Source of the DNA: Pelobates cultripes | Lineage: Eukaryota > Chordata > Amphibia > Anura > Pelobatidae | Direction: 5' to 3' | DNA: 64,000 nucleotides | Assembly (NCBI GenBank): GCA_933207985.1 | Contig: OW240918.1 | Location: forward strand, 20,559,602-20,623,601 | Shown: piece after piece, positions 1 through 20,616 of the stretch | Position numbering within the stretch: position 1 is the first letter of the stretch | Layout of the letters: each line of letters starts with the position of its first letter | Program-made: the position numbers and the translations under genes | Notes under the pieces: generated by a model | Told to the model about the DNA's origin: nothing | The model's database searches: none | Seen by the model: the letters and a program-made list of their open reading frames with translations, nothing else

Positions 1-3227
<3,227 letters not shown>

Positions 3228-3408
3228 CTGTATGTTCATATTTGTGTCTCAGAAGTGAACTACTTTTCTGGAATGTCTTATCACATAAATCACATGCGTA
3301 CATGCCACTTTCTGTTTTCTTAATCTTCTTTCTGGACAGGCAGGAGTCAGAATCTGTCATATCATCCAAGCCTGACATGTAATCTGATGTCCCATCAAGC
3401 ATTTCACC
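3228..3408 (-). CDS. ZEB2: ZEB2 exon 9
   Basis: 181 nt, acceptor ATTGCAG, donor CATACAG|GTACGC. It joins exon 8 in phase 0 (FQ|GEM) and exon 10 after the first base of a glycine codon. It encodes an acidic linker ([21 protein letters not shown]), a basic patch (SRKKIKKTE) and the first C2H2 finger of the C-terminal cluster, [21 protein letters not shown] (C-X2-C-X12-H-X3-H). This finger and the first of exon 10 are the main DNA-contacting pair of the C-terminal hand, by family knowledge. The zinc ligands are all present. Confidence 0.96.
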
Positions 3409-3871
3409 CTGCAATGTAATTTATCAGAATTAGCTTTACAATAATTGACACGGTTTAAAGACTTCTTTTTAAAAAAAATAAAGAAAAATCAATGTCTTTT
3501 AAAAAAAATAAAAACGAAGAGTAACTTTTTTTTTTCAATTTTTTTCCTAATTGAAATTTTTGATCAGATGCAAAACGTTATAATGCAATCCATTTACGCT
3601 GATGTCTGCTGACAAAAAGCTTTGAGCATTTTATTTAATTTTGCAATTTAATATGGAGAATATTTTTGTCAGTGTTCTATCTTTGTCACATGCCTTCAGC
3701 ATTAGGCAATATTGAAATGGATTAGTAAATTATCTGGCTTTTTAAAAATATTATTTTATGTCCTGAAATAAAAAAATACAAAATAAAACATCACCAGAAA
3801 ACACTACAAAGGGCCGTCACATGCATTTACATTGTGCACATGGGGTGCTTGCACTGTAATTACCCAATTAT

Positions 3872-4285
3872 TTAAGGAACACTATAAAACTGTATTCCTA
3901 ACACTATAGTCTCTCTCTGCCTTAAGGTTATTGTCTGTGCCTCGGATGTCGAAAGGTTTTTTTTTTAAAAAAAAAACCAACCTTTTAACACTTACCTTTT
4001 CTTCAACGCCGGCTCTGTCTCTGCCCCCTCCTACGTCAGCAATGAGGGAAAACATAATATGCATGCGTATTGCACACGTATTAGCCCTTCCCCGTAGGAA
4101 AGCATTGAATCAATGCTTTCTTATGGAGCTAATCAAGATGCTGCACGTTCTTATGCAAAGTGTGAGGACGTCCAACGTCGTTTCACAGACTGCAGGAAGC
4201 GTCTCTCGTAACTGTCTAGCAGACTGCAGCTAGAGCAATGAGATTAAGTGTTCTGGGTGCCTATTGTGTCCCTTTTAGTTAAACC
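3872..4285. mobile_element. Non-autonomous DNA transposon, AAAGGGACACTATAG-end family, copy 1
   Basis: Left end reads AAGGAACACTATAAAACTG followed by TATTCCTAACACTATAG. Right end reads GGGTGCCTATTGTGTCCCTT, the reverse complement of an AAGGGACACTATAG-like end. The interior words GGAAAGCATTGAATC and GTGAGGACGTCCA recur in the copies at 43015 and (in part) 54378. There is no transposase. The 100-codon open frame inside is chance. Confidence 0.65.
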
Positions 4286-4654
4286 AGAGAAGATGGGCCT
4301 GGCTATTGTTTCAAGGAAGATAGACATATATTATTTTTAAACTAAATAAATTACCATAAAAATCCTAGGCAGAATTTATCCTTTGGTAATGAGTGCTACC
4401 TAAATTAAATGTTCCTGGAAAGAATGTACATCACAGAGTGGTAATATATTAATGCGATATGTGACTAAAAATAATATATTTATGTTGCAGACTTGTGGAC
4501 ACAATGTTTTATATATATACAGAAGCCTGTTTGTACATTCCCTATGCCTGACAAAGCTTGACAAAAGGCAGAGCTCCCATCATCACATTTTGTAATTTCC
4601 CTTAGCTGTCACTAGTGACAACCGTAGGGAAAAAGGCATTGTCCATATACCTCC

Positions 4655-4803
4655 ATATTATTATCATTTATATAGGACCAAGATATTCCGCAACACTTTA
4701 CAATATTATAAATGGAGAAATTTACCAGTAGATGAGACAATTACATGTTACAGGGACAAAGGTTTGATGAAAATCCTGCTTGAAAGAGCTTACAATCCAT
4801 AGA
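4655..4803 (-). mobile_element. LINE/SINE 3'-tail remnant
   Basis: TTATTATCATTTATATAGG, then CGCAACACTTTACAATATTAT, then GAGCTTACAATC. This is a diverged inverted copy of the tail seen intact at 46770-46935. The head has been lost, as expected of a 5'-truncated retrotransposed copy. Confidence 0.6.
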
Positions 4804-5611
4804 CTTTAGTTTTGTATTCTCACACACACTCAAGAGTAAAACACTGACACAGGCTGCTGGCACATAAAACATTAGGACCTGAAGAAGACCAACTGAATGA
4901 AGATGGCTGAAGCCATGAGAGACAGGTTCAAGTAAGTAAAACACAACTTTCCCTGCACACCGTGGCCACCTCACTGCAAGCAGTCACGATCTGGGGTCTT
5001 TTAAAAAATTCAAGGAACCCTGAGGGTGGCAGTGCCACTGTAACTATACACCCAGAATGTCAGAAAGGGACATTTAAATGGACACTCCATGTTTTAGCTG
5101 CAAGACCATCACAGAGGAGGCAATGCTTCTCCTGCTTGTATCAGTACATGTATTGGGTACAGAATGCAAGCTATATGTGAGACATCCTGTACTGCTGTCA
5201 TGCACATGGATAGCGGCAACTAACTTCATTCATGATAAAACATCAATTGAACTATTAAATAATACATTCTGTGAGCTAAAAGAAGTCTGTGGTTTCTATT
5301 AAAGGGTTACTGCAACTATCACAACCATTTCTCCTTTTAGGTAGGAATCTTTATGTGCAGTGTTTATGCTTGAAATGCTACACTTTGGTGGTGGGAGTTA
5401 GTGGCATGCCCAGCACATGTGACTTAGGCAGCTCTTAGATCCCAAAAGTGTTTGGTTCTACACTTTTTACTTTGGACAAGATTTAAGCAAACCTTATAAG
5501 CGTTTGTTTAAAGTGAAAACCTCCACCAAAATCATTAGGAAATATAACTATAAAAAGACAATTCAGTAGTAATGTTAGTATCACTAAACTTGTGATAGAA
5601 TGCTTTATTAC

Positions 5612-7590
5612 CTGAAATCCTGGTTTTCGCTGGTACTTCCTTCTCTGCTGCATATCTATAAATGTAGATGAACCGGTTGGATATGGGTAGGCCATGTGTG
5701 GTAGGAAGCTCATCTGGTCAAGTCCTGGGTAATGTCGTAATCCCGGAATACCTGTCTGTACAGGAGGCATAAAAGTGGCCGATGGAAATGCGCTTTGCGG
5801 TGGGAGAGCTGAATACAAAGGTTTTCCTGTAAATGGATTCATAGCAAATCGTGGGTTCATGCTTTTGTCCAGATTATTTGAATGACAAAATTCCTTCTTA
5901 ATGTAAGTTAAATTAAGTGGCTCATCTACAGTATCGAGTAATAAAGAAACATTGTTGTGGTCAAGAGATATATTATTGGGTTTACTTTTGTTCTTCATGG
6001 CAATAATACTTTTGGATTCACTTATTAGTTTTGGTACCGTCAAGTCCAAAGGCTCAGCTTGGAGTTCCTCGGAAGAGAAACTGTTTGGAGTGTAAGAGCT
6101 ACTATGGGAGTTTTTAGAAGATGTGGAAGAAAGATTTAAAGGAGATGGAGTATTGCTCCTTGAGTGGTCCAATTTATCAACAACTGGTTTTATACCAGCA
6201 AAATGATTAGATTTTGTTAGCCTGAGAGGTGTATCACAATTAGATACCCGATTATGAAGTTCTGCTATAGATGGGGAAGTTATACAGTCCACAGGCTTCA
6301 TTGGAGATCTGGCTGATAGTGAGTCTTTAGTGGGAGTGTTGATGGTGGTAGCCAGAGCCACCTCAGCACTGGTCCTTTCCAGAGATGGTGACCTTGAATT
6401 TGCATATTGGTAGCCTTTCCTTTGCTCAAACCATTCCTTGACAAATTCCTGAGGAAGGCCAACAGCTATGGAAATTTTCAGTAGTTCATCAGAATTGGGC
6501 TCCATGTTCATAGCATAATATGCTTTGAGTACAGACATGTGGTCCTTGTATTGGTTGATGGGGCTATTCATTCCTTTCTCAGAAAGTACCGATGAAAACA
6601 GGAGTGCTTGTTTCTCCGCAAACATTGCTTGTTTGTTGAGGATCAGGTTTTCATTGGGCTGAAGAACAGCTTTGATTTCTTCATTCATCTTACATAAGTA
6701 TCTTTCATGTTGATGTAAAGGAATGGGACCTGTAAAACTTTCCTTACAAAACTGGCAAGAGTAGGGAGTGGATATATTGTGGCTCTCTAACATCTTGTCT
6801 TCACTTACGAGATCTATCAGTGTACGTAACTTTTCTTTCTTAATACTACTAAATTGCCTTCTTGAATCTGTAGTCAAACTCTGCAAACAAGCTTTGGCTT
6901 CATTAACCTTCTCTAACGTATAATCAATAATACTTTTTGTGGAACCATTATGACTAACAACTGGAAGACCCCCTGGTGGTATTCCAGGGGATGTAACCCC
7001 TTGTTCCTCTGCTTGATGCCCTGTTTCCTTCATATGATAGCCCTTCAACTTTGTAATTTCTTCAGACTTGCATTCCATCTTTTGCCTAGAAACAGTATTG
7101 TCCACAATTTCGAGTACCTTCTGAACCTCACTTAAGTTACTGCTGATGGGTGGATAGCCAAGAAGGGCTGCTTCCATTCCTACACTCAAGTGCTGCATTG
7201 GACTTTGAGCGGAGGAGTGGATTCCCAGTGGGCTAGATGCTCCAAGACCACCATTCATGAATGGATTAGGCCCATTAAATCCATGTGTGGCTGCCAAAAG
7301 GAGTTTATATTCATTGTAATCTAAGGATTCGGTTTTGATTTTCAGTAAGCCTGACTGTTCAGACATACCAAGTGGTTTACCATTCTCCAGCTTGTGCCGC
7401 AGTTGTGTTATGGCTGAGTTTGTGGGCGAAGAAGATACAGAGTTCGGAGATGAACTTGTTTTCATATTATTCCTCATCCTCCCATTGACCGATATTAGAC
7501 CAATGCATTTCTTGCTGCTTATATGTGAACTGTACGAGCCTGAATGGGAAAAACGTTTCTTGCAGTTTGGACATTCATACGGCTTTTCAC
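5612..7590 (-). CDS. ZEB2: ZEB2 exon 8 (large central exon)
   Basis: 1,979 nt, acceptor TTTTTGCTGTAG, donor TTTCAG|GTAATA, about 660 codons with no stop. In order it encodes: finger 4 of the N-terminal cluster with CCHC ligands ([17 protein letters not shown], about 7500-7585); a serine/threonine-rich stretch; an IKTE sumoylation consensus (about 7330-7345); the Smad-binding segment ([20 protein letters not shown], about 7060-7200); a lone finger [16 protein letters not shown] (about 6690-6765); a homeodomain-like segment ([20 protein letters not shown] ... VKEWFEQRK, about 6410-6540); and CtBP-type motifs PLNLSS (about 6140), PLDLT (about 6045) and PLNLT (about 5910), the last followed by an IKKE sumoylation-type site. 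The methionine at 7477 is internal, not a start: upstream codons up to the acceptor belong to finger 4. Confidence 0.98.
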
Positions 7591-14741
<7,151 letters not shown>

Positions 14742-14930
14742 CATTTTCCTCCTGTCCGTTCGCCTCTGGCGTGCCCAGGCGACACAGTTCCTCCGGGGCT
14801 TCTGGGTAAATAATGGCTGTGTCGCTACGTTGCAAATACTCTGCTATACTAACTCCGTGGTTGTCTCCATCGTCCATTTTTCTTTTGGCAAAGTATTCCT
14901 CAAATTCTGGTGTACAATTTGCATTCTTCA
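14742..14930 (-). CDS. ZEB2: ZEB2 exon 5
   Basis: 189 nt, acceptor TTTTTCTTGTAG, donor GAAAATG|GTAATG. The first two bases complete a valine codon begun in exon 4 (G|TG). It encodes the conserved block [15 protein letters not shown], then [20 protein letters not shown] and [13 protein letters not shown], which leads into the finger cluster of exon 6. No known fold; family members keep this linker between the acidic N-terminus and the first fingers. Compared with recalled mammalian ZEB2, the differences cluster after KRK ([10 protein letters not shown]). Confidence 0.96.
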
Positions 14931-15914
14931 CTACAAGAAAAAGAAAACAAACAAAAACGTTATGGTGTCTTCTCTTTCTTTGGTGGAATTTACGAGAAAA
15001 CAGATAACAAGCCATTTATGGTTTTACGGGGAGAGGGGTATAAAAATTAATCAGTTTACAAGTGAGGTTGTAGACGGTATATTAAAAGGAATTTGAAATA
15101 CAGTACATGGGGGGGTTTTTTCTAAAGGAGGAAAGAAATGGCAAATGCTATTATGTTAAGCTCAGGCAAAACGTAACTCGTTACTTAATCTCATGCACTA
15201 ACAGTCAAGATGGGTACTCTTATATAAACAAAACTTAGGTTTAACAATGACGTCCTCTACAAATCGTATTCACTGACATAAACTGAAGGAGTCAGTTGTT
15301 AACTTTGCCTAAAACCTCTGACCCCTTCCAATTCCTAACAGCTAAGAAGTGGTCTCTTAACATGACAATATTGGATAATTGCAGGCTGAACAAACAATTG
15401 TACTGTTGAGTAATCAAAACACTGAAAAGGAGCCATGAGTACACTGTGGTCTAACATCTTGTGGTTACAGAAAACCTACCAGGGGTTATAAAGCATCTCA
15501 ATATTCCTATTATCGAAACAATAAGAACGCTTGCTGCTTGCGTCCATGTTAACGTTTATATCATACCTGTTTCACTGATTAAAAAAAGAAAGCATATTAT
15601 AACTCCAGGGAATATGAGCTTATATATAAACTCTTTCAAAATAATGAGATAATAACGTGGGATAGATCTACAGTATGAAGGTCAGAGGTGTAGATTTACC
15701 CACCATTACATCAGGGGTGGCCAAAAGGTGGACCTTTCAAGCTTCAACCATAACTCCTAAGAACCTCAGCCAGCATTAAGGCTGACTCTAGTTCTGCAAC
15801 TGTTAGAGATCAACGGTGATCTATGTCATCATGTGTCTGGCATGTCATCAGTACTTAAGGAGTTAATAGAGGCAGTACAGAAAAAAAGTAAGATATGTCA
15901 CAATTATACTATAC
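14931..15914 (-). other. ZEB2 intron 4
   Basis: 984 bases between exons 4 and 5. Around 15705-15800 a sequence starting CAGGGGTGGCCAAAAGG, with the word CAGCCAGCATTAAGGCTG, looks like an eroded hAT-type element related to that at 55590. The rest is A/T-rich with nothing recognisable. Confidence 0.7.
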
Positions 15915-15986
15915 CTGCACCGTTATTCATAGTGGTTAGATGACTGGCATCTGGCCCCAAAGTGTCGTAATCATCTTTCAAGTCGT
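15915..15986 (-). CDS. ZEB2: ZEB2 exon 4
   Basis: 72 nt, acceptor TTTTTTTATAG, donor GGTGCAG|GTATAG. It enters and leaves in phase 1 (split aspartate codon G|AC at the start, split valine codon at the end), so skipping it would keep the frame. It encodes DDLKDDYDTLGPDASHLTTM then NNGA, matching the short acidic exon 4 of ZEB2 between the VDG of exon 3 and the VKNANC of exon 5. Too short to be found by frame length alone; assigned from splice phases and family alignment. Confidence 0.93.
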
Positions 15987-17321
15987 CTATAAAAAAACAA
16001 AAAAAAAAAAAAGATACTTTATAATAAAATACTGACTCAAACAATGAAATCTATATAAAGTTACAGGTGGCAATACAATGCAATGGCTAAATGGTTTTGA
16101 TGTGCGCTGTTCCCCCCAATATATCTGCTTAGTTTACAAAATAATCAGACATTGATAATATTACTAGGAACTCATACTATAGGGATTAAACACCAGGGAT
16201 TCATTAATAACCTAATTGTAGTAAATTTGAAAACTTAATTGCAAAATCATGGCGAAAATAGCTAATTTTTTTTAAAAAAATCTCCAATTCAGCTATAGAC
16301 ACAGCCAGCTGCTTTAGTCTAACTGTTCCAATGTCCAATTCACTCTAACTCATTGTTTGGTGAATACGATCCGTGGACATGTTCTTGATAGATTGATATG
16401 TAAGTCTTTTTTGCTAAGCATGTATTGTTGTCCATATTTTGGAAAGACAAAGAGTTTGCTAAAACTATTAATAGTAACAGTGAGGATGATTTTGACAACA
16501 GATAATTGACAAAGTATAATTTTTGAACCAACTGAGTCGAGATCAGGGATTTACTTCGGTAAATATTGTATCAGAGTTCCATGAAATGATTAAAGGGTTA
16601 CGACATTTTTTGAAGGAATTATGTGTCATGAATATTTGTGTAGTATATCATTCATAGAGAAATGAGTTTTATTAAGTGTTTAGAAGAAGGTGTTAGGTTC
16701 ATTTGACCCACAGTCAAGTGGATACATCAAGCGTGTCACAACTTGCCCATTCTTCATGCCGTGTCGCACGTTTAGTGACACATCCTAATGAGCCCCTAGC
16801 GCACGCAAACCTTATTTAAGAAATGTGAAGAACAAAGGCACTTTTATAATGCATTATATTCCCTGCTAGGATTACACCTATAAGAAGATCGTGAATACAT
16901 GTATGTTTATATCCCTCATCCCGCAAACTTAAATATGCAGATGCGTTGAGTTGGATATGAAATAAGACACGCAACAGGCTTTTTAAAAAAAATGATTGTA
17001 GAAAAAAATAGTGCATTTTATCAAGCAAATTTAGAACATTGTCCATTTTTTTTTTTTTTTTTTACAATTTTTTTTTCATTACTGTATCTGAGTCCCAGTA
17101 GACTGAAATAATTATTTATGAAGTTGGCTGAGGTTGATGATAGTAGCAGTGAAACGCAGAGAATAATAGAGCTTGTAATCGCACAACAGAGCCAGAAAAT
17201 CGCACGGGATCCAATAGAGGCTGAGGATAGCGGGAGGTGTAACATGAGACATAGACACATAGCAGCAAAATAGATATAATCTTGGTACCCCCATCCTTCC
17301 ATCATGGGTTTGTTTCTTTAA

Positions 17322-17393
17322 CCCCTTAAGGACCAAACGTCTGGAATAAAAGGGAATCATGACATGTCACACATGTCATGTGTCCTTAAGGGG
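17322..17393. mobile_element. 72-bp palindromic element flanked by TTAA
   Basis: The ends CCCCTTAAGGAC and GTCCTTAAGGGG are perfect inverted repeats. The element is bounded on both sides by TTAA (17318-17321 and 17394-17397), the target duplication typical of piggyBac-type transposition. The centre contains ACATGTCACACATGTCATGT, itself nearly palindromic. No coding capacity. A diverged relative may lie at 25298-25450. Confidence 0.8.
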
Positions 17394-18070
17394 TTAAACT
17401 GGTGTCAAGCTTCTAGAATCCAAGTATTCAGTTGGTACTAGCTTATTAATTAATTTTTATCCAAATTTAAAGAAACCCCCAAGTGGACAAATGCCTGTGT
17501 GAGAATACACACCTATATTAGTGTAACTTGCATTGTTGTTTTTTACTGTGGAACCCAATATTGGCCTGCTAGCTGTTGTTGGACTGCTGGTCAATTGGAA
17601 CTGCAGTGTAAGATCAAGTCTTCATTATATAAACCAAAGCTTTTGACATCAGGAAGCATGAATGCATACAGAGTCCACCAATCTCACTACAGAATCTCTA
17701 CACATTTCACCCTTTCCTTTCTCTTGTCTGAAGACAACCGGTTATTTTGTAGCATGCTAACTAAACGCTAACTGACAATAACCGGTGGCTTTTGTCCAGC
17801 TGCCAATATTAAAAAGAAAGTACGTTGATGAATACTGATAAATCTGTAACAAAATATTATTTCTGCTACAAATATACCTGTGATGTTTGAGGATTATCAG
17901 TGCGCACGTTAATGTGAGTTCTATGGTGGAACACTAAAAATGTAGATCCACTAAACTCAAATTATGGGCTTTAAATTAACATTAATGCACACCCTTATGT
18001 TGTTTGGAATCTGGGATTAGAAAAAGTAAGCAACGCATTGAGTACATAACGACCACAACGCACACATTAT

Positions 18071-18495
18071 TTTAAAGGATTGCTCCAACCACAGTGATGT
18101 CTTCAGTTTAAAGTGGTCATGGTGGTTTGTATGTGCAGCGTTTCTGCTTGAAACAATGCACATACAGAAATATTTTTTTAATTATGGCTACTTGAGTGCT
18201 GTTTACCTTTTTTTTATTTTTTTTTATAAAACTCCACCTCCTCACTCCCTCCTCTGTCTCCTTGCCCTCACAGGCCCAGAGTGTTAACATAGGCTCCGAA
18301 CTGGCAATTGGTCCAATCACAGGCTTCTATACGAGTGACATCCTGAGGGGGTGTGGGAGTCAGCCTGGGGCTGGATTCCAAATTAGTAAAAAACATTTCA
18401 TTTTTCAGGTTTTAGAGCTGAAGTTGAGGGTCCTCTTACATAGTGCCCAATATGAAATTAAACACAAAAAATCCCCCCCTGCTCCAAAGGGTTAA
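18071..18495. mobile_element. Non-autonomous DNA-transposon derivative
   Basis: The start TTTAAAGGATTGCTCCAACC and the end CTCCAAAGGGTTAAA bracket a non-coding 0.4-kb segment whose opening (GTGCAGCGTTTCTGCTTGAAA) recurs in diverged form at 5340-5380. The frame of about 99 codons inside shows no family resemblance. Family not determined. Confidence 0.5.
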
Positions 18496-19674
18496 AGTAA
18501 ACACTTTAAAGGCACACACCAATTATTATAGGTGTATGTGTGCACTGATGTAATTTAAATGTTTTTAAAACAAAACATGCTATAAAAAGCCTGTGCAGTT
18601 TCTGGACTCCAAACATTTCTCATTTTTAGTTTCCAAGAATTAAGTACGGGTTCTAAACATTTGGTCATTCTTTCTGTTTCCGCTCTCTAATCTAATCTAG
18701 TTCAGAGAGTAGTCCACCATAGCCCGCATGTCTGACTGCAAATCATCTCCTTGCTATTGACTGTCTGGGGTTGATGAGAGTTGCAGCATTATATAAGGGC
18801 AGGCTGAGAGAGCTTGACCAAGCATTGCTTTATTGATACACACACAAGGGTTAACATGGCTTAGCGTCTTATATTTATATCAATCCCTGCAAGTAATTAG
18901 ATCAAGGTATTTCCGAGAAGGTTGTCACAGGGAATAAATATAGCTATTGTATGTCGTTCACTTCTTCCTTGCTCATCTCATGTGATTTCTTGTACTTCGG
19001 AGTCACAAGATTACCATCTGAGGGAACGTAAACTCAGCTGCCGAGGGAAGAACTATTTGTTGCATTTTATTTATATATTTATTTTATTTTTGCATAATAG
19101 CTTTACTTTGCAATATTTCTTCTGCATTTCCTTCCTCATTGTTTTTACGTGCGAATCAGTAAGGAGAAGTTAAGTTAAAACATAGCAGGTTCTTGCTTTT
19201 TGCTGACAAGGGAATCAAGGCTACTGGACACAGTCGCCTTTGAGATATTCTTTGCGCATGTAAATACAGAACCCACCAAATCTAGAGCTTTATTTTTACT
19301 TGAATATCAATAAAAAATAATCTGCTGTTTATTTCTTGTATGAGTTTTAAATGTAAGTTGATGGAATTCATTTAAAAAACAGTGAAGTTACTTGATTAGC
19401 AAGAGACTGTGGTCAAGGGCTAGCGGCAAAAGCAATCCGGCTCGCAAGGAACCACAATCAGTTTTATGCAATTACAGGCTATTGCTGTAATTTGGAATAT
19501 TGTCTGTAGAAATGGATTGGTCCTAAGCTGGTATCCTCCATTGGAAACATACGGCCTTGGTCCGTCTAATGCAATAAGAGTTAAGCGTTTATGAATCCAT
19601 TACTTTCTGATCTTTGTCTTAAATTCTAATTATAAACCAGAATAACACATCGATCCATCTTTTGCAATTATTGT

Positions 19675-20110
19675 CGGCAGTAAGTAGTGATACGTCCTTT
19701 CGCACTAACAAACCAGTTATGATACCCAATCATCCAGCAGTTGATAGGTATTTTTGACCATTCTTCTCTAGAACTGCTTAAAGTCACTTTGTATCTGGAT
19801 TACCTCGCATTAAATGCTTGCTTCAGATTTTTCCACAACATTTCAGCTGGATTAAGGCTGTGATTTGGCTGTTGCAAAACACATTTCTTGCGCCTTAGTC
19901 ATTCAGTATCTATTTGACTATAGTACTTGCGTGATTGTGGATTGGTGATGGCCAAAGTCACTTGCAATCGTTTTGTAACCATAGTCACGATCATTAGCAA
20001 CTTTTTGTTATGAGGTCCTTAGATACATCTTGATTGGGGCATGATTCCCACCACAGGTCCATGACAAGATCAAAATCTAGGCTTTGAATGAGACAGCCAA
20101 AACCAAGGTT
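19675..20110 (-). pseudogene. Tc1-like transposase relic, internally deleted and disrupted
   Basis: Minus-strand reading gives two recognisable pieces. The right piece (about 19910-20000) encodes VANDRDYGYKTIASDFGHHQ then STITQVL, the helix-turn-helix part of the DNA-binding region of Tc1-like transposases (GYKTIAK...STV). The left piece (about 19690-19880) encodes LQQPNHSLNPAEMLWKNLKQ, matching the catalytic-domain end (PAQSPDLNPxExLW) that carries the third acidic residue, followed by REEWSKIP, typical of the C-terminus. The D-D region between them is missing, and several stops and frame breaks follow. The element is therefore inactive. Confidence 0.8.
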
Positions 20111-20254
20111 TGATTTCTAAGAAAGGAATCTCGAGTTCACAACAAATGATCATGTTAAAAGCTTACCTATCATAGAAAGCAACATACTTTCTCCTAAAAG
20201 GACAATGGATGGTGGACTAATGTGTTCAGTAAAGACATGGAAAAAAATGACATG

Positions 20255-20616
20255 TAGTGATGTCCCGAACTGTTCGCCGAACGGTTCACGAACGGTTCGC
20301 CACGGTTCGCCACGGTCTCATCATTGAGTAAACTTTGACCCTGTACCTCACAGTCAGCAGACACATTCCAGCCAATCAGCAGCAGACCCTCCCTCCCATA
20401 CCCTCCCACTTCCTGGACAGCTCACTAAGAATGCAGCTTCACAATGGATGCTGTCCAGGAGGTCGGAGGGTCTGGGAGGGTCTGCTGCTAATTGGCTGGA
20501 ATGTGTCTGCTGACTGTGAGGTACAGGGTCAAAGTTTAATCAATGATGAGTCTGTGGCGAACCGTCCGTGGCGAACCGTTCGCGAACCGTTCGGCGAACA
20601 GTTCGGGACATCACTA
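20255..20616. mobile_element. hAT-type fold-back element with 8-bp target duplication
   Basis: Terminal inverted repeats begin TAGTGATGTCCCGAACTGTT and extend through almost the whole element: the halves pair over CGAACGGTTCG repeats, the words TTTGACCCTGTACCTCACAG and CAGCCAATCAGCAGCAGACC, and the region around TCCTGGACAGC. A perfect 8-base duplication ATGACATG flanks it (20247-20254 and 20617-20624), the length expected of hAT insertion. The centre (about 20415-20440) is the only unpaired part. Open frames inside mirror each other and are not genes. Confidence 0.92.

Larger units (their letters stand above)
3409..5611 (-). other. ZEB2 intron 8
   Basis: 2.2 kb. It holds a DNA-transposon derivative at 3872-4285, a LINE/SINE 3'-tail remnant at 4655-4803, and two short fragments at about 5063-5130 and 5298-5405. 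The second fragment resembles the start of the element at 18071 (shared words include GTGCAG-GTTT-TGCTTGAAA). A/T-rich stretches fill 3440-3790. No exon-like sequence was seen. Confidence 0.8.

Noticed and set aside
5483..7477. A single 664-codon minus-strand gene starting at the methionine at 7477
   Set aside because: The frame is the body of ZEB2 exon 8. Codons upstream of this methionine up to the acceptor at 7591 encode finger 4, and the last 43 codons of the frame are intron past the donor at 5611.
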